From Amphritea sp. (lineage in GTDB: Bacteria; Pseudomonadota; Gammaproteobacteria; Pseudomonadales; Balneatricaceae): DNA of 64,000 bases. A model generated the notes under the pieces. It searched no databases and was not told the DNA's origin. It was given only the letters and a program-made list of their open reading frames with translations. The stretch lies in the NCBI RefSeq assembly GCF_016744155.1, contig NZ_JADGEW010000018.1, positions 1 through 64,000 on the forward strand, in the 5' to 3' direction. Position 1 is the first letter of the stretch, and every line of letters begins with the position of its first letter. This document shows, piece after piece, positions 1 to 11,063 of the stretch. The position numbers were made by a program, and so were the translations under genes.

Positions 1-30
1 CTTATGCGAGAGTAGGTCATCGCCAAGCTT
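1..30 (+). rRNA. rrf: 5S ribosomal RNA, 3' end only
   Basis: The first 30 bases match the conserved 3' part of gammaproteobacterial 5S rRNA (ATGCGAGAGTAGG followed by TCATCGCCAAGCTT) and are directly followed by a strong terminator, as at the end of an rrn operon. The rest of the gene lies outside the window. The exact 3' end is approximate. Confidence 0.85.
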
Positions 31-42
31 CAAATAAGAGAC

Positions 43-74
43 AGCCCCGATCATTAGTTTGGTCGGGGCTTTTT
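43..74 (+). terminator. rrn operon terminator
   Basis: GC-rich inverted repeat AGCCCCGA (43-50) / TCGGGGCT (63-70), extendable by two more pairs, followed by a T run at 70-74. It ends the rRNA operon whose 5S tail opens the window. Confidence 0.9.
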
Positions 75-130
75 CGTGTCTGGGATTTAGAAACAAAAAA
101 AAGGGGCTAGACCGCCGCTGCGCGGCTGGC

Positions 131-166
131 TCTGACGGTGCTGCGCACCTACCGTGGCGAGAACAA
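131..166 (+). repeat. Dispersed GGTGC-TTCG/TGC-GCACC hairpin repeat, degenerate copy
   Basis: The segment reads GACGGTGCTGCGCACC and then a GTGGCGAGAACAA tail. It aligns closely with 23075-23114 (GACGGTGCTTCGCACC, tail GTGGCTAGAACAA). It is one of about six copies of a small hairpin module in intergenic DNA of this window. Confidence 0.55.
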
Positions 167-499
167 GCGTAAGAGCCAAGTCGTTCATAATGGAGTTGGG
201 TGTGATAGTTGTAGAGTAGGTGCTTCGTAAGATAGCGCTTCGCCGTGAGGTACCCAGAGGGCACGCCAGCGCGGCTCCTACATAAAAAGTACATCGCAGA
301 GAATGGCGGCACTCGGCCTATAGTTTTCTATCCAAGTCGCCAGCGACGCCGTAGCGATCTAGCTACTATGCTTTAGTTTTGAGTTCTGGATCTTTACAGA
401 TACTCAAAATGGAGGAGGTGGTGACATAGACAAAGGGCGCTAGATGAACTAAAATGTCGCCGATTTGCATGCTCTGAATGCACACAAAGAATTCTATAC

Positions 500-539
500 A
501 AAAAAGCGAGGTGGACATTTTGTTCTACCTCGCTTTTTT
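500..539 (+). terminator. Symmetrical terminator-like hairpin upstream of carA
   Basis: A 13-bp perfect inverted repeat, AAAAAAGCGAGGT (500-512) and ACCTCGCTTTTTT (527-539), with a 14-base loop. It would terminate in either direction. It lies only 57 bases before the carA start codon, so it may be a leader attenuator of carAB or simply an insulator. Confidence 0.7.
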
Positions 540-596
540 GCAACTTACAGTTTATTAATTCTGTTTAGATTTTCGCACTAAGCGGGGAGGTTAATT

Positions 597-1730
597 TTGA
601 CAAGACCAGCCATTCTGGCCCTCGAGGACGGTAGTATCTTCCGGGGAGTAGCGATTGGCGCTGATGGCCAGTCCAACGGAGAAGTAGTATTTAATACTTC
701 CATGACAGGCTATCAGGAGATTCTGACGGATCCATCGTATTGTCGTCAGATTGTGACCCTGACCTATCCTCATATCGGTAACGTGGGAACGAATAAGGAG
801 GATGAAGAGTCCTCCGATACATGGGTTGCCGGTCTTGTAATCCGGGATCTTCCGTTAGTCGCCAGTAGCTGGCGTTGCGAGCAGAGCCTGGATGATTACC
901 TGAAAGAAAAGAATATTGTTGGTATCGCGGACATAGATACCCGCCGACTGACCCGCATTCTCCGTGAAAAGGGTTCGTTAAGTGGTTGTATCATGGCGGG
1001 CGATATCGATGAAGATAGCGCACTGGCTGCAGCAAAAGCATTCCCAGGTCTGAAAGGTATGGATCTGGCGAAAGAGGTAACTACTGACGAACCGTATCAG
1101 TGGACCTCAACCACCTGGGATCGTGTGGAGGGTCATGTGGAGCGCAGCGAAGATGAGCTTCCCCATCATGTCGTAGCTTATGACTTTGGCGTTAAACGCA
1201 ATATTCTGCGGATGCTGGTTGAACGCGGTTGCCGCCTGACAGTGGTACCTGCTAAAACTTCGGCTGCTGAAGTGTTGGCGTTAAAACCTGATGGCGTTTT
1301 CCTGTCTAATGGTCCGGGAGATCCGGAACCATGTGATTACGCTATTGAAGCTATTCAGGAAATCTGTGAATCAGATCTGCCGATCTTTGGTATCTGTCTG
1401 GGACATCAGCTGTTAGCGCTGGCTTCTGGTGCACAGAGCATGAAGATGAAGTTTGGTCATCATGGTGCTAACCACCCAGTTCAGGATCTAAGCACTAAGC
1501 AGGTTATGATTACCAGCCAGAATCATGGTTTTGCGGTCGATGAAACGTCGATGCCTGAGACTCTTAAGGCAACCCACAAGTCATTGTTTGATGGTTCCCT
1601 GCAAGGGATTGAGCGTACCGACCGAGCTGCATTCAGCTTTCAGGGGCACCCTGAAGCTAGCCCTGGTCCACGCGATGTTGCGCCACTGTTTGATCGCTTT
1701 ATCCGCGATATCGAAGCGCGCAAGGCCTGA
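597..1730 (+). CDS. carA: Carbamoyl-phosphate synthase small (glutaminase) subunit
   Basis: Glutamine amidotransferase subunit that supplies ammonia to CarB for cytosolic carbamoyl phosphate synthesis, the common precursor of arginine and pyrimidines. The 377 residues cover the N-terminal CarA domain and a C-terminal class I GATase domain. The nucleophile Cys267 sits in GICLGHQ, with His351 and Glu353 in GHPEASPGP completing the triad. Translation starts at a TTG preceded at 6-base spacing by GGGGAGG (584-590). carB follows after 89 bases, so the two are presumably one operon; the gap contains a small GC hairpin (1758-1781) without a T run. dapB, the usual upstream neighbour in many relatives, is replaced here by an rrn operon. 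Confidence 0.98.
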   Translation: MTRPAILALEDGSIFRGVAIGADGQSNGEVVFNTSMTGYQEILTDPSYCRQIVTLTYPHIGNVGTNKEDEESSDTWVAGLVIRDLPLVASSWRCEQSLDDYLKEKNIVGIADIDTRRLTRILREKGSLSGCIMAGDIDEDSALAAAKAFPGLKGMDLAKEVTTDEPYQWTSTTWDRVEGHVERSEDELPHHVVAYDFGVKRNILRMLVERGCRLTVVPAKTSAAEVLALKPDGVFLSNGPGDPEPCDYAIEAIQEICESDLPIFGICLGHQLLALASGAQSMKMKFGHHGANHPVQDLSTKQVMITSQNHGFAVDETSMPETLKATHKSLFDGSLQGIERTDRAAFSFQGHPEASPGPRDVAPLFDRFIRDIEARKA

Positions 1731-1819
1731 TAGACCTGAGTTAAGACTCATACGTGTTGCCCGGTGAGATGCTCCCGGGCAGTGTTTAAAGAATTATATT
1801 TTCGATCGGTTATTTACAC

Positions 1820-4800
1820 ATGCCAAAACGTACGGACATACAAAGTATTCTAATCCTCGGTGCGGGTCCTATCGTTATCGGTCAGGCCTGTGAGTTTGAC
1901 TACTCCGGTGCCCAGGCCTGTAAAGCTCTGCGAGAAGAGGGCTATCGCGTTATTCTGGTTAACTCTAATCCAGCGACCATAATGACCGATCCGTCGATGG
2001 CTGACGCCACTTACATAGAGCCTATCCTATGGAAAACTGTTGCTAAGATCATTGAGCAAGAGCGTCCGGATGCTCTGCTGCCAACCATGGGTGGTCAGAC
2101 TGCACTAAACTGCGCGCTGGATCTTGAGCGTGAAGGTGTTCTTGAGCAATTCGGTGTCGAGATGATCGGCGCCAATGCTGACACTATTGATAAAGCAGAA
2201 GATCGTGATCGTTTTGATAAAGCGATGAAATCTATCGGTCTGGAGTGTCCACGTGCGGCAATTGCTCACAGTCTTGAAGAAGCTTTGCAGGTTCAGTCGC
2301 AGTTGGGCTTCCCGTCAATTATCCGTCCATCATTCACTATGGGTGGTACCGGTGGCGGTATCGCGTATAACAAAGAAGAATTTATCGAGATCTGTGAACG
2401 TGGACTGGACTTGTCGCCAACCAGTGAGCTATTGATCGATGAGTCTCTGATCGGCTGGAAAGAGTACGAGATGGAAGTGGTTCGTGACAAAAACGACAAC
2501 TGCATCATCATCTGTTCTATTGAAAACTTTGACGCTATGGGCGTGCATACCGGCGATTCAATTACCGTTGCGCCTGCGCAGACTCTGACTGATAAAGAAT
2601 ATCAGTGGATGCGTGATGCATCTTTGGCAGTGCTGCGTGAGATCGGCGTTGAAACCGGCGGTTCGAATGTGCAGTTTGGGCAGTGTCCTGAAACTGGGCG
2701 TTTTGTCATCATTGAGATGAACCCTCGGGTATCTCGTTCATCGGCGTTAGCCTCTAAGGCGACCGGTTTTCCAATTGCTAAAGTAGCGGCAAAATTAGCG
2801 ATCGGCTATACCCTTGATGAACTGCAAAATGATATTACTGGTGGTGCGACTCCAGCATCTTTCGAGCCGGCTATCGATTATGTCGTAACTAAGATTCCTC
2901 GTTTTACGTTTGAAAAATTTCCACAGGCCAATGACCGTCTAACAACTCAGATGAAGTCTGTTGGTGAGGTGATGGCTATTGGTCGTACTCAGCAGGAGTC
3001 GCTGCAGAAAGCGTTGCGTGGCCTTGAAGTGGGTGCGACCGGCTTTGACCCGATTGTTGACCTTAAGAGTGAAGATGCTCGTGCCGAGATCGTCCGTGAG
3101 ATGAAGCAGCCAGGTGCTGAGCGGATCTGGTATGTTGGTGACGCTTTCCGTCTGGGTATGTCTGTTGAAGAGCTTTATGAACTGTCAGGTATCGATCGCT
3201 GGTACCTGGTTCAGATTGAAGATCTTATAAAGGACGAACAGCTGATTTCTGAAATGTCTTTGTCTGAACTGGATAAAGATAAGCTCTATCGTCTGAAGCG
3301 AAAAGGCTTTGCAGATGCTCGTTTGGCTACGTTGCTGGGTGTGTCTGAAAAGCAGGTTCGTAAGCGCCGTCATTCAATGGATATTCGTCCGGTATACAAG
3401 CGTGTTGATACTTGTGCTGCTGAGTTTTCTACTGATACTGCTTATATGTACTCCACCTATGAAGAAGAGTGTGAGTCGAACCCATCTGACCGTGACAAAA
3501 TCATGGTTATCGGTGGTGGTCCTAACCGTATTGGACAGGGTATCGAGTTTGACTATTGCTGCGTACATGCAGCATTGGCCGCTCGTGAAGATGGCTTTGA
3601 AACCATTATGGTTAACTGTAACCCTGAAACAGTATCAACCGATTACGACACTTCTGATCGTCTCTACTTCGAATCGATTACATTGGAAGATGTTCTAGAG
3701 ATCGTACATGTCGAGAAGCCTAAGGGTGTTATCGTACAGTACGGTGGTCAGACTCCTCTGAAATTGGCGCTCGCGCTGGAGCAGGCTGGCGTGCCAATTA
3801 TAGGTACTTCGCCTGAAGCAATTGACCGTGCGGAAGACCGAGAGCAGTTTCAGCAGATGCTTAAGCGTCTTGGTCTGAAGCAGCCTGAGAACGCTACCGT
3901 TCGTTCATTGGAAGAAGCGATTATTGAAGCTGAAAAGCTAGGATATCCGCTAGTTGTACGTCCATCCTATGTATTGGGTGGCCGGGCAATGGAAATTGTC
4001 TACAAAGAGTCCGAGTTACGTAAGTATATGACTACTGCGGTGCAGGTTTCACATGATGCGCCTGTGCTTTTGGATCACTTCCTGAATGCTGCTATCGAGG
4101 TTGATATCGATGCGGTTTCCGATGGTAAAACTGTCGTTATCGGTGCGATCATGCAGCATATCGAGCAGGCAGGTGTTCACTCCGGTGATTCTGCATGTTC
4201 TCTGCCACCTTACAGTCTTGCGGAAGACCTGCAGAATGAAATGCGTGATATGGTGCGTAAGATGGCACTGGAACTGGGTGTAGTGGGGCTGATGAATACT
4301 CAGTTGGCTTACCAGGATGGTGAGGTTTACGTTATTGAAGTAAATCCGCGCGCTTCCCGAACAGTACCTTTTGTTTCTAAGTGTATCGGTGTTTCCCTGG
4401 CTAAGATTGGTGCTCAGGTAATGACCGGTAAAACGCTACAAGAGATCGGTTTTACCGAAGAGATTGTACCAACGCTGTTTAACGTTAAAGAAGCGGTCTT
4501 CCCATTCAATAAATTCCAGGGCGTTGACCCTATCCTATCACCTGAGATGAAGTCTACCGGTGAAGTTATGGGTGTAGGTGTAACTTTTGGTGAAGCCTTT
4601 ATGAAGGCGCAAATGGGTGCTGGCGAGAAGATGCCTGCTACCGGTCAAGCCTTTATCTCTGTACGCGAAGTGGATAAGCAGAACGTACTGCCCGTTGCTC
4701 GTGATCTCGTAGGCCTGGGCTTTACGCTGGTTGCGACTCGCGGCACCGCAGCATTGCTTGCCGCTGAAGGTCTCGACGTTCAGGTGGTTAACAAGGTAAC

Positions 4801-5026
4801 GGAAGGTCGTCCTAATATCGTCGATATGCTTAAAAACGATGAAATTGTCTATGTTATCAATACCACTGAAGGTCGTAAGGCGATCGCTGACTCTGCAGAG
4901 ATTCGTCGCTCAGCTTTGCAGCATAAAGTGCCATATAGTACTACGCTGGCTGGCGCTGAAGCCATGATTATGGCGATGCAGTACGGTGAAGAGAAAGTTG
5001 TTCGCCGTCTGCAAGACCTGCACTGA
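1820..5026 (+). CDS. carB: Carbamoyl-phosphate synthase large subunit
   Basis: Uses the ammonia from CarA, bicarbonate and two ATP to make carbamoyl phosphate. The 1068 residues match the family length. They show the duplicated architecture of two ATP-grasp carboxyphosphate/carbamate halves (roughly 1-400 and 550-935), an oligomerisation region between them, and a C-terminal MGS-like allosteric domain that binds UMP and ornithine in known homologues. Hallmark repeats [17 protein letters not shown] near the start and [16 protein letters not shown] in the second half mark the two synthetase units. No strong Shine-Dalgarno sequence is visible before ATG 1820. greA follows 12 bases downstream. 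Confidence 0.98.
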   Translation: MPKRTDIQSILILGAGPIVIGQACEFDYSGAQACKALREEGYRVILVNSNPATIMTDPSMADATYIEPILWKTVAKIIEQERPDALLPTMGGQTALNCALDLEREGVLEQFGVEMIGANADTIDKAEDRDRFDKAMKSIGLECPRAAIAHSLEEALQVQSQLGFPSIIRPSFTMGGTGGGIAYNKEEFIEICERGLDLSPTSELLIDESLIGWKEYEMEVVRDKNDNCIIICSIENFDAMGVHTGDSITVAPAQTLTDKEYQWMRDASLAVLREIGVETGGSNVQFGQCPETGRFVIIEMNPRVSRSSALASKATGFPIAKVAAKLAIGYTLDELQNDITGGATPASFEPAIDYVVTKIPRFTFEKFPQANDRLTTQMKSVGEVMAIGRTQQESLQKALRGLEVGATGFDPIVDLKSEDARAEIVREMKQPGAERIWYVGDAFRLGMSVEELYELSGIDRWYLVQIEDLIKDEQLISEMSLSELDKDKLYRLKRKGFADARLATLLGVSEKQVRKRRHSMDIRPVYKRVDTCAAEFSTDTAYMYSTYEEECESNPSDRDKIMVIGGGPNRIGQGIEFDYCCVHAALAAREDGFETIMVNCNPETVSTDYDTSDRLYFESITLEDVLEIVHVEKPKGVIVQYGGQTPLKLALALEQAGVPIIGTSPEAIDRAEDREQFQQMLKRLGLKQPENATVRSLEEAIIEAEKLGYPLVVRPSYVLGGRAMEIVYKESELRKYMTTAVQVSHDAPVLLDHFLNAAIEVDIDAVSDGKTVVIGAIMQHIEQAGVHSGDSACSLPPYSLAEDLQNEMRDMVRKMALELGVVGLMNTQLAYQDGEVYVIEVNPRASRTVPFVSKCIGVSLAKIGAQVMTGKTLQEIGFTEEIVPTLFNVKEAVFPFNKFQGVDPILSPEMKSTGEVMGVGVTFGEAFMKAQMGAGEKMPATGQAFISVREVDKQNVLPVARDLVGLGFTLVATRGTAALLAAEGLDVQVVNKVTEGRPNIVDMLKNDEIVYVINTTEGRKAIADSAEIRRSALQHKVPYSTTLAGAEAMIMAMQYGEEKVVRRLQDLH

Positions 5027-5038
5027 GGAGCATAGAAA

Positions 5039-5515
5039 ATGCAAAAATTCCCAATGACCGTTCTGGGTGAGAAAACATTACGTGCGGAATTGGACGACCT
5101 TAAAACCGTTCAGCGTCCCGTCGTAATCGCATCCATTGCTGAAGCTCGTGAACATGGCGACTTGAAAGAAAATGCTGAGTATCATGCGGCTCGTGAGCAG
5201 CAGGGCTTTATTGAGGGTCGTATTCAAGAGCTTGAAGGTAAACTAGGCTCTGTTCAGGTGATCGATGTCACGCAGATCCCGCATACCGGAAAGGTTATTT
5301 TTGGTACCACTGTTGAAATTATCAACCTAGACACTGATGCGACGGTTCGATATCAGATCGTGGGTGATGATGAGGCGGATATCAAGAGTGGTAAGATTTC
5401 TATCAGCTCTCCGATTGCCAGGGCTTTGATTGGCAAGGAAGAGGGTGATGTTGCAGTAGTGCAGACGCCTAATGGCGGAGTTGAATACGAGGTTGATCAG
5501 GTATTTCATATCTGA
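5039..5515 (+). CDS. greA: Transcription elongation factor GreA
   Basis: Rescues backtracked RNA polymerase by stimulating transcript cleavage in the secondary channel. The 158 residues match the family length: an N-terminal antiparallel coiled coil with the acidic tip motif around [11 protein letters not shown], then a C-terminal FKBP-like domain. It starts 12 bases after carB behind a GAGGAG ribosome-binding site and is probably the last gene of carA-carB-greA, a common gammaproteobacterial arrangement. A strong terminator follows at 5529-5556. Confidence 0.97.
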   Translation: MQKFPMTVLGEKTLRAELDDLKTVQRPVVIASIAEAREHGDLKENAEYHAAREQQGFIEGRIQELEGKLGSVQVIDVTQIPHTGKVIFGTTVEIINLDTDATVRYQIVGDDEADIKSGKISISSPIARALIGKEEGDVAVVQTPNGGVEYEVDQVFHI

Positions 5516-5528
5516 TTGTGCCGGAATA

Positions 5529-5556
5529 AAAAAAACCGCCATTGGGCGGTTTTTTT
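5529..5556. terminator. Bidirectional terminator between greA and yhbY
   Basis: Stem of A-run plus CCGCC (5529-5540) and GGCGG plus T-run (5545-5556) with an ATTG loop. The poly-A/poly-T flanks let it serve both converging genes, greA (+) and yhbY (-). Confidence 0.92.
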
Positions 5557-5588
5557 GTTGGTGCATTTTGTTAGTGCATTGAGACGGA

Positions 5589-5891
5589 TTAGCGAAGCAG
5601 GTTAGATAGTTTAGGGTCAGGGCTTTTCGCGGCGCGATAGAACAGTGCTACGTTACCAATCTCCTGAACGATCAGGGCTTCAACGATCTTGGCCATTTCT
5701 GTGATCAGTTGCTTCTTGGCATCCCGGTCACCTACGGCGAATTTAACTTTGATCAGCTCGTGGTCTTCCAGTGCCCGGTCAGCTTCCAGTAGAATGTTTT
5801 CGCTGAGGCCGTTTCCGGCTACGGTGATGATAGGATTCAGCTTGTGGCCGATGGTCCGGAACTGCTTCTTTTGCGTAGAGGTTAAGCTCAT
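5589..5891 (-). CDS. yhbY: CRM-domain RNA-binding protein YhbY
   Basis: Small CRM-domain protein associated with pre-50S ribosome assembly in E. coli. The 100 residues beginning MSLTSTQKKQFRTIGHKLNP carry the characteristic GNGLSENILLEADRALEDHELIK segment (position about 25-47). I chose ATG 5891 because the family begins with this LT-x-QKK motif; the open frame runs 32 codons further upstream but that part has no family resemblance. It is transcribed divergently from rlmE, the conserved gammaproteobacterial arrangement. Confidence 0.95.
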   Translation of the reverse strand: MSLTSTQKKQFRTIGHKLNPIITVAGNGLSENILLEADRALEDHELIKVKFAVGDRDAKKQLITEMAKIVEALIVQEIGNVALFYRAAKSPDPKLSNLLR

Positions 5892-6002
5892 ACTAAAATA
5901 CTTGCCTTTGATAATATTGGAGCGGCAGATCCGCTCAGTTTCATAATAGATAGATTTTACCTGAGTTGTGGTGCAGAAAGTAGGCATTAACTCAAATTCC
6001 GA

Positions 6003-6635
6003 ATGGGGTCATGGGTGGCAAGATCAAAAAGCAGCGGTCGTTGGCTGCAGGAACACTTCGACGATCAGTATGTAAAAAAAGCTAAAGAACTGGGATACCG
6101 CTCCCGGGCCAGTTTTAAACTGCTGGAGCTGAACGAGAAAGATAAGCTGATTCGTCCTGGAATGACGTTAGTGGATCTTGGTGCAGCCCCGGGTGGCTGG
6201 TCTCAGGTAGCGGCTGAACTGGTCGGTGATGATGGCAGGGTGGTCGCATCGGATATACTGTCCATGGATCCTTTGCCCGGCGTTCAGTTTATTCAGGGGG
6301 ACTTTACAGAGGAATCTGTACTGAATCAGATACTGGAAACCTTAGGTAATGATCTGGCAGACCTTGTAATTTCTGATATGGCCCCCAATATGAGTGGTAT
6401 GAATGCTGTAGATCAACCGGTTGCTATGTATCTGGTTGAACTGGCGTTAGATATGGCTCGTCAGGTGTTGCGTCCCGGTGGTGACTTTGTTGCTAAGGTT
6501 TTCCAGGGCGAAGGTTTTGACGAATATATGAACGATATGCGCAGTAGCTTTACTAAGGTGTATAGCCGTAAACCCGATTCATCTCGGGCTCGTTCGCGAG
6601 AGGTTTATCTTATTGGACGAAATTTTCGTCCTTGA
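6003..6635 (+). CDS. rlmE: 23S rRNA (uridine2552-2'-O)-methyltransferase RlmE (FtsJ/RrmJ)
   Basis: SAM-dependent heat-shock methyltransferase that 2'-O-methylates U2552 in the A loop of the 50S subunit. The 210 residues include the SAM-binding motif [12 protein letters not shown] (57-68) and the complete K-D-K-E catalytic set at Lys39, Asp125, Lys165 and Glu200, each one position off the E. coli numbering. The start at 6003 gives a short unusual N-terminus (MGSWVARS); GTG 6015 is an alternative. ftsH follows 80 bases downstream, the standard pair. Confidence 0.97.
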   Translation: MGSWVARSKSSGRWLQEHFDDQYVKKAKELGYRSRASFKLLELNEKDKLIRPGMTLVDLGAAPGGWSQVAAELVGDDGRVVASDILSMDPLPGVQFIQGDFTEESVLNQILETLGNDLADLVISDMAPNMSGMNAVDQPVAMYLVELALDMARQVLRPGGDFVAKVFQGEGFDEYMNDMRSSFTKVYSRKPDSSRARSREVYLIGRNFRP

Positions 6636-6715
6636 TATAGTTATTACGGGTTAAGTAATGTACTTTTGTTTGTTTTCCGACGGACATTAATTTTGAGAGA
6701 ACAGAGGGTTTTCCT

Positions 6716-8695
6716 TTGAACGATATGGCTAAGAATCTAGTACTGTGGCTGGTCATCGCAGCAGTGCTGTTGACCGTTTTTAACAATTTTAATAGCGAAA
6801 GCTCCTCGCAAACCCTTACTTACTCTGAGTTTATCAGCGCAGTAAAAGAGGACCAGGTTCGCCGAGTTGTTATTGAAGGTTACACCATTGAGGGTGAGCG
6901 GATTAACGGCGAGCGCTTTGAAACTGTGCGTCCGGCGTTGCAGGATCCTAAGCTGGTTGATGATCTGTATAACCATAAAGTGCAGATAGAGGGTAAGCAG
7001 CCTGAGAAACAGAGTGTTTGGACTCAGTTGCTGGTTGCCAGTTTCCCAATTCTGATCATTCTTGCCATCTTTATGTTCTTCATGCGTCAGATGCAGGGCG
7101 GCGGCGGTGGTAAGGGCGGTCCGATGTCCTTTGGTAAGTCTAAAGCCCGAATGATGGGCGAGGATCAGATTAAGACGACCTTTGATGATGTTGCCGGTGT
7201 TGAAGAGGCGAAAGAGGAGGTTAAAGAGCTGGTTGATTACCTACGGGACCCCGGGAAGTTTCAGCGGCTGGGTGGTCATATCCCTCGCGGAGTGCTGATG
7301 TCAGGTAATCCGGGTACCGGTAAAACCTTGCTGGCCAAAGCGATTGCCGGTGAAGCGAAAGTACCGTTCTTTACTATTTCCGGTTCTGACTTTGTTGAGA
7401 TGTTTGTTGGTGTCGGCGCATCCCGTGTCCGGGATATGTTTGAACAGGCAAAGAAAAATTCACCTTGTATTATCTTTATCGATGAAATCGATGCGGTTGG
7501 TCGTCACCGTGGTGTTGGTATGGGCGGTGGTAATGATGAGCGTGAACAAACTCTGAACCAGTTACTGGTTGAGATGGATGGTTTTGAAGGTACTGAAGGG
7601 GTTATCGTTATTGCTGCGACTAACCGTCCTGATGTGCTGGATCCGGCATTGTTGCGTCCGGGACGTTTTGACCGGCAGGTACATGTAGGTCTGCCTGATA
7701 TTCGTGGTCGTGAAAAAATTCTTAAAGTGCATATGCGTAAAGTGCCATTGGGTGACGATGTCAAACCTGATCTTATTGCGCGTGGTACCCCTGGCTTCTC
7801 AGGTGCCGATTTGGCAAATCTGGTAAACGAAGCCGCGCTCTTCGCTGCGCGATCCAGCAAGCGTACTGTTGGTATGGAGCAGTTCGAGCGAGCTAAAGAT
7901 AAAATCATGATGGGTGCAGAGCGCAAATCGATGGTTATGTCTTATGAGGAGCGCCTGAATACGGCTTACCATGAATCAGGTCATGCCATTGTTGGTCGTC
8001 TGATGCCAGAGCATGATCCAGTCTATAAAGTCTCTATCATTCCACGTGGACGGGCATTGGGTGTGACTATGTTCTTGCCTGAAGAGGATAGATATAGCCA
8101 CAGTCGTAAGATGCTTATCTCTAATATTTGTAGTCTATACGGCGGTCGAATAGCTGAGGAGATGACGTTGGGTAAAGATGGCGTTACCACTGGTGCGTCT
8201 AATGATATTCAGCGGGCCACTAGTCTGGCGCGTAATATGGTAGCGCGGTGGGGTCTGTCTGAAGAGATGGGGCCGCTGTTATATGATGATGAAGAGCAGG
8301 ATCCGTTTAACCGTGGTTACGGTCAGGGTGTAAAGCCTATGTCTGAAGAGATTCAGCGTAAGATTGATACAGAGACCCGCAAGATTATCGATGAGTGCTA
8401 CGCCAATGCGGCTAAGATGCTTGAAGATAACCGAGATGTTCTTGAGACTATGACTCAGGCATTGATGAAATATGAAACGATCGATAGCGGTCAGATCGAT
8501 GAGTTGATGGATCGTAAGCCTGTTACTGCGCCGGAAGGCTGGCAGGAATCTGATTCCAGAGCGGCCCGGGATGAAGCTGCCAAAGCGAAGGATCAGGAAG
8601 ACTTTGAGTTGGATGAAAGTGATCTAAGCGACGATGATGCTGAGGGATCGGCATCTGACTCCGATTCCGATTCTCCAGATCAGAATTTGCACTAA
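6716..8695 (+). CDS. ftsH: ATP-dependent zinc metalloprotease FtsH
   Basis: Membrane-anchored hexameric AAA protease that degrades misfolded membrane proteins and regulators such as LpxC and the heat-shock sigma factor. The 659 residues comprise two N-terminal membrane segments (about 9-25 and 105-125) around a periplasmic domain, the AAA module and the M41 protease domain with zinc motif HESGH (419-423). The Walker A loop reads GNPGTGKT (197-204), where the family usually has GPPGTGKT. TTG 6716 is favoured as start because the CAGAGGG site (6702-6708) is 7 bases away; ATG 6725 (MAKN, as in E. coli) would be 16 bases away. The C-terminus is a long acidic Ser/Asp tail. Confidence 0.97.
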   Translation: MNDMAKNLVLWLVIAAVLLTVFNNFNSESSSQTLTYSEFISAVKEDQVRRVVIEGYTIEGERINGERFETVRPALQDPKLVDDLYNHKVQIEGKQPEKQSVWTQLLVASFPILIILAIFMFFMRQMQGGGGGKGGPMSFGKSKARMMGEDQIKTTFDDVAGVEEAKEEVKELVDYLRDPGKFQRLGGHIPRGVLMSGNPGTGKTLLAKAIAGEAKVPFFTISGSDFVEMFVGVGASRVRDMFEQAKKNSPCIIFIDEIDAVGRHRGVGMGGGNDEREQTLNQLLVEMDGFEGTEGVIVIAATNRPDVLDPALLRPGRFDRQVHVGLPDIRGREKILKVHMRKVPLGDDVKPDLIARGTPGFSGADLANLVNEAALFAARSSKRTVGMEQFERAKDKIMMGAERKSMVMSYEERLNTAYHESGHAIVGRLMPEHDPVYKVSIIPRGRALGVTMFLPEEDRYSHSRKMLISNICSLYGGRIAEEMTLGKDGVTTGASNDIQRATSLARNMVARWGLSEEMGPLLYDDEEQDPFNRGYGQGVKPMSEEIQRKIDTETRKIIDECYANAAKMLEDNRDVLETMTQALMKYETIDSGQIDELMDRKPVTAPEGWQESDSRAARDEAAKAKDQEDFELDESDLSDDDAEGSASDSDSDSPDQNLH

Positions 8696-8715
8696 TCTGG
8701 TAAGCTCAATGCCAT

Positions 8716-8742
8716 AAGGCCGGTCCCTGACCGGCCTTTTTT
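8716..8742 (+). terminator. Terminator after ftsH
   Basis: Perfect stem AAGGCCGGT (8716-8724) / ACCGGCCTT (8730-8738), loop of five, T run to 8742. It separates ftsH from folP-glmM, although readthrough into folP 26 bases later is possible. Confidence 0.9.
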
Positions 8743-8768
8743 AATATTAGCTCTTTACAGGAATCGAA

Positions 8769-9647
8769 GTGACTGATTTTTCTGCCTATAAATTTGGTTC
8801 CCGTCGCCTTGATCTGAGTCGCCCTCAAGTGATGGGGATTGTTAATGTCACGCCAGACTCCTTCTCTGATGGTGGTTCTCTATATGACTCGCGGAAGCTT
8901 TGTGTTGATCAGGCGGTCTCAAGGGCGCGGCAAATGGTCAAGGATGGTGCCGTCTTTATCGATGTAGGTGGTGAATCAACCCGACCGGGCGCGACGCCTG
9001 TTTCGCTTCAGGAAGAGATGGATCGTGTGCTGCCGGTAATAGAGCGGATCAGCGCTGAGATTGATGTGGTTATTTCGGTTGATACTAGTGCGCCAGAGCT
9101 TATTGCTGAGGCTGGTAGGCTTGGGGTAGGGCTGATTAACGATGTCCGTGCACTGGGGCGTGAAGGTGCTTTAGAGGCTGCTGCAGCAACTGGGTTACCT
9201 GTTTGTGTTATGCATATGCAGGGGAGTCCGGCAACTATGCAAGATGCCCCCGATTATGATGACGTATTGGATGACGTTAGTTTCTTTCTGAATCAGCGGG
9301 TAAGTGCTTGTAACAATGCGGGCATTGGGAATGATCGTATTATCCTGGACCCTGGATTTGGTTTTGGTAAAACAGTAGAACATAACCTGAGGTTGCTGAA
9401 TAATCTTGGCCGATTGCGCAGTATGGGGTTGCCTCTCTTGGTGGGGACTTCCCGAAAAACGATGATCGATCATGTGCTGGGCCGTCCAGTGGATCAAAGA
9501 CTTGCCGGGGGATTGGCAACCGTTGCTCTGGGTGTTCAGCAAGGGGCACAGATTTTCAGAGTGCATGATGTAAGAGATACAGTGGATGTGGTTCGGATGA
9601 CAGAGGCAGTGCTGAACGAGTCTGTACAGGATGAGGATAAAAAATGA
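8769..9647 (+). CDS. folP: Dihydropteroate synthase
   Basis: Condenses p-aminobenzoate with 6-hydroxymethyl-dihydropterin diphosphate in folate synthesis; the target of sulfonamides. The 292 residues form a TIM barrel with the pterin-binding signatures [14 protein letters not shown] near residue 25 and [13 protein letters not shown] near 62. GTG 8769 is preceded by AGGAA at 5-base spacing. The last four bases overlap the glmM start (ATGA), so the two are translationally coupled, as in many gammaproteobacteria. Confidence 0.97.
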   Translation: MTDFSAYKFGSRRLDLSRPQVMGIVNVTPDSFSDGGSLYDSRKLCVDQAVSRARQMVKDGAVFIDVGGESTRPGATPVSLQEEMDRVLPVIERISAEIDVVISVDTSAPELIAEAGRLGVGLINDVRALGREGALEAAAATGLPVCVMHMQGSPATMQDAPDYDDVLDDVSFFLNQRVSACNNAGIGNDRIILDPGFGFGKTVEHNLRLLNNLGRLRSMGLPLLVGTSRKTMIDHVLGRPVDQRLAGGLATVALGVQQGAQIFRVHDVRDTVDVVRMTEAVLNESVQDEDKK

Positions 9648-10978
9648 CTAAGCGATATTTTGGTACTGATGGTATTCGTGGAAAGGTAGGTACAGCGCCT
9701 ATTACTCCGGATTTTATGCTCAAGCTAGGTTGGGCTGCAGGTAAGGTATTTGCTCGGGAAGGTAGAAGTAAGATCATTATCGGCAAAGATACCCGGATAT
9801 CGGGCTATATGTTTGAGTCGGCGCTGGAAGCGGGGCTCTCTGCTGCGGGTGTTGATGTGTTGCTGCTGGGGCCTATGCCGACGCCGGCTATTGCTTATCT
9901 AACCAGGACGTTTCGCTGTAACGCTGGAATAGTTATTAGTGCTTCCCATAACCCATACTACGACAATGGAATTAAGTTTTTCTCTGAACAAGGGACTAAG
10001 CTGCCAGATGATATTGAGCATGCCATTGAAGCCCAGATGGATATGGCAATGACGACGGTGGAAGCTGCCGAGTTGGGTAAGGCTCGACGTGTAGAAGATG
10101 CCGCTGGGCGTTATATTGAATTTTGTAAGGGGACTGTGTCCGGTGATCTTCAGCTTAAGGGGTTGAAAATTGCTGTCGATTGCGCGAATGGAGCTACCTA
10201 TCATATTGCCCCGAAAGTGTTTCGGGAATTAGGTGCTGAGGTGATTGAAATTGCATCCTCACCTGATGGAATTAACATTAATGAAAATTGTGGTGCGACC
10301 TCTACCCGCTTACTTGAAAAGGTTGTAGTTGCAGAGAAAGCTGATCTGGGTATTGCGCTTGATGGCGATGGTGACCGGCTGATTATGGTCGACCATAAGG
10401 GAGCGCCGGTTGATGGCGATGAGCTGCTGTTTATTATTGCGATGGAAATGCAGCGTAAGAATCAGCTTAAAGGAGGCGTCGTTGGCACGCTGATGAGTAA
10501 CTTTGGTCTGGAACAAGGGCTTAAGCAGGCTGAGATTCCTTTTGTGCGGGCTCAAGTGGGTGACCGCTATGTAATGACTGAGTTGGCAGAGAGGGAGTGG
10601 TTTTTGGGTGGGGAGTCTTCCGGGCACCTTATCTGTCGCCATCTGATCTCTACTGGTGATGGTATTGTTGCAGCGTTGCAGGTTCTGCGAGCGATGGCCG
10701 ATACCGGAGCCTCGTTGCATGTACTGAAGTCTGCTATGGGAAAGATGCCGCAAACGATGATTAATGTTCGTCTTAGCGAGAAAGTTGATGTGATCTCATT
10801 GCCTGCAGTACAAGCAGCGGTGGCGGATATTGAATCTCGTCTAGGCGATCGTGGCCGGGTTTTACTAAGGCCTTCAGGCACCGAGCCATTGGTTCGTGTG
10901 ATGATTGAAGGTGATGATGCGGTATGGGTTGAAAGTTTGTGTAAAGAGCTTGCGGAAGTGGTTAAGCAAGCGCTGTGA
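9644..10978 (+). CDS. glmM: Phosphoglucosamine mutase
   Basis: Converts glucosamine-6-phosphate to glucosamine-1-phosphate for UDP-GlcNAc, peptidoglycan and LPS synthesis. The 444 residues match the family: FGTDGIRG at 6-13, the active phosphoserine loop ISASHNP with Ser101, the metal-binding DGDGDR loop in the middle, and the substrate phosphate-binding [12 protein letters not shown] near the C-terminus. It overlaps folP by 4 bases. tpiA follows after 85 bases. Confidence 0.98.
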   Translation: MTKRYFGTDGIRGKVGTAPITPDFMLKLGWAAGKVFAREGRSKIIIGKDTRISGYMFESALEAGLSAAGVDVLLLGPMPTPAIAYLTRTFRCNAGIVISASHNPYYDNGIKFFSEQGTKLPDDIEHAIEAQMDMAMTTVEAAELGKARRVEDAAGRYIEFCKGTVSGDLQLKGLKIAVDCANGATYHIAPKVFRELGAEVIEIASSPDGININENCGATSTRLLEKVVVAEKADLGIALDGDGDRLIMVDHKGAPVDGDELLFIIAMEMQRKNQLKGGVVGTLMSNFGLEQGLKQAEIPFVRAQVGDRYVMTELAEREWFLGGESSGHLICRHLISTGDGIVAALQVLRAMADTGASLHVLKSAMGKMPQTMINVRLSEKVDVISLPAVQAAVADIESRLGDRGRVLLRPSGTEPLVRVMIEGDDAVWVESLCKELAEVVKQAL

Positions 10979-11063
10979 TAATTTTTGCCTGCTGAGTTGT
11001 ATCAGCTTGTAAATAATCAGGAAACTGGGTACTATGTGCGCCGCTTTGCACAGAGGGAAGCTC

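Larger units (their letters stand above)
75..596. other. Gene-free gap between rrn operon and carA
   Basis: No credible coding region is seen in these 522 bases. The left part (about 100-170) carries a degenerate copy of the dispersed hairpin repeat described elsewhere in this window. The right part holds a symmetrical terminator-like hairpin at 500-539 and a TGCAT/ATGCA inverted pair at 466-470 and 478-482. The carAB promoter should lie here, but I could not assign -35/-10 elements or ArgR/PurR sites with confidence. Confidence 0.6.

Noticed and set aside
411-431. Leader peptide after GGAGGA upstream of carA
   Set aside because: The frame GTG-GTG-ACA-TAG is only three codons and shows no arginine or pyrimidine-related feature.
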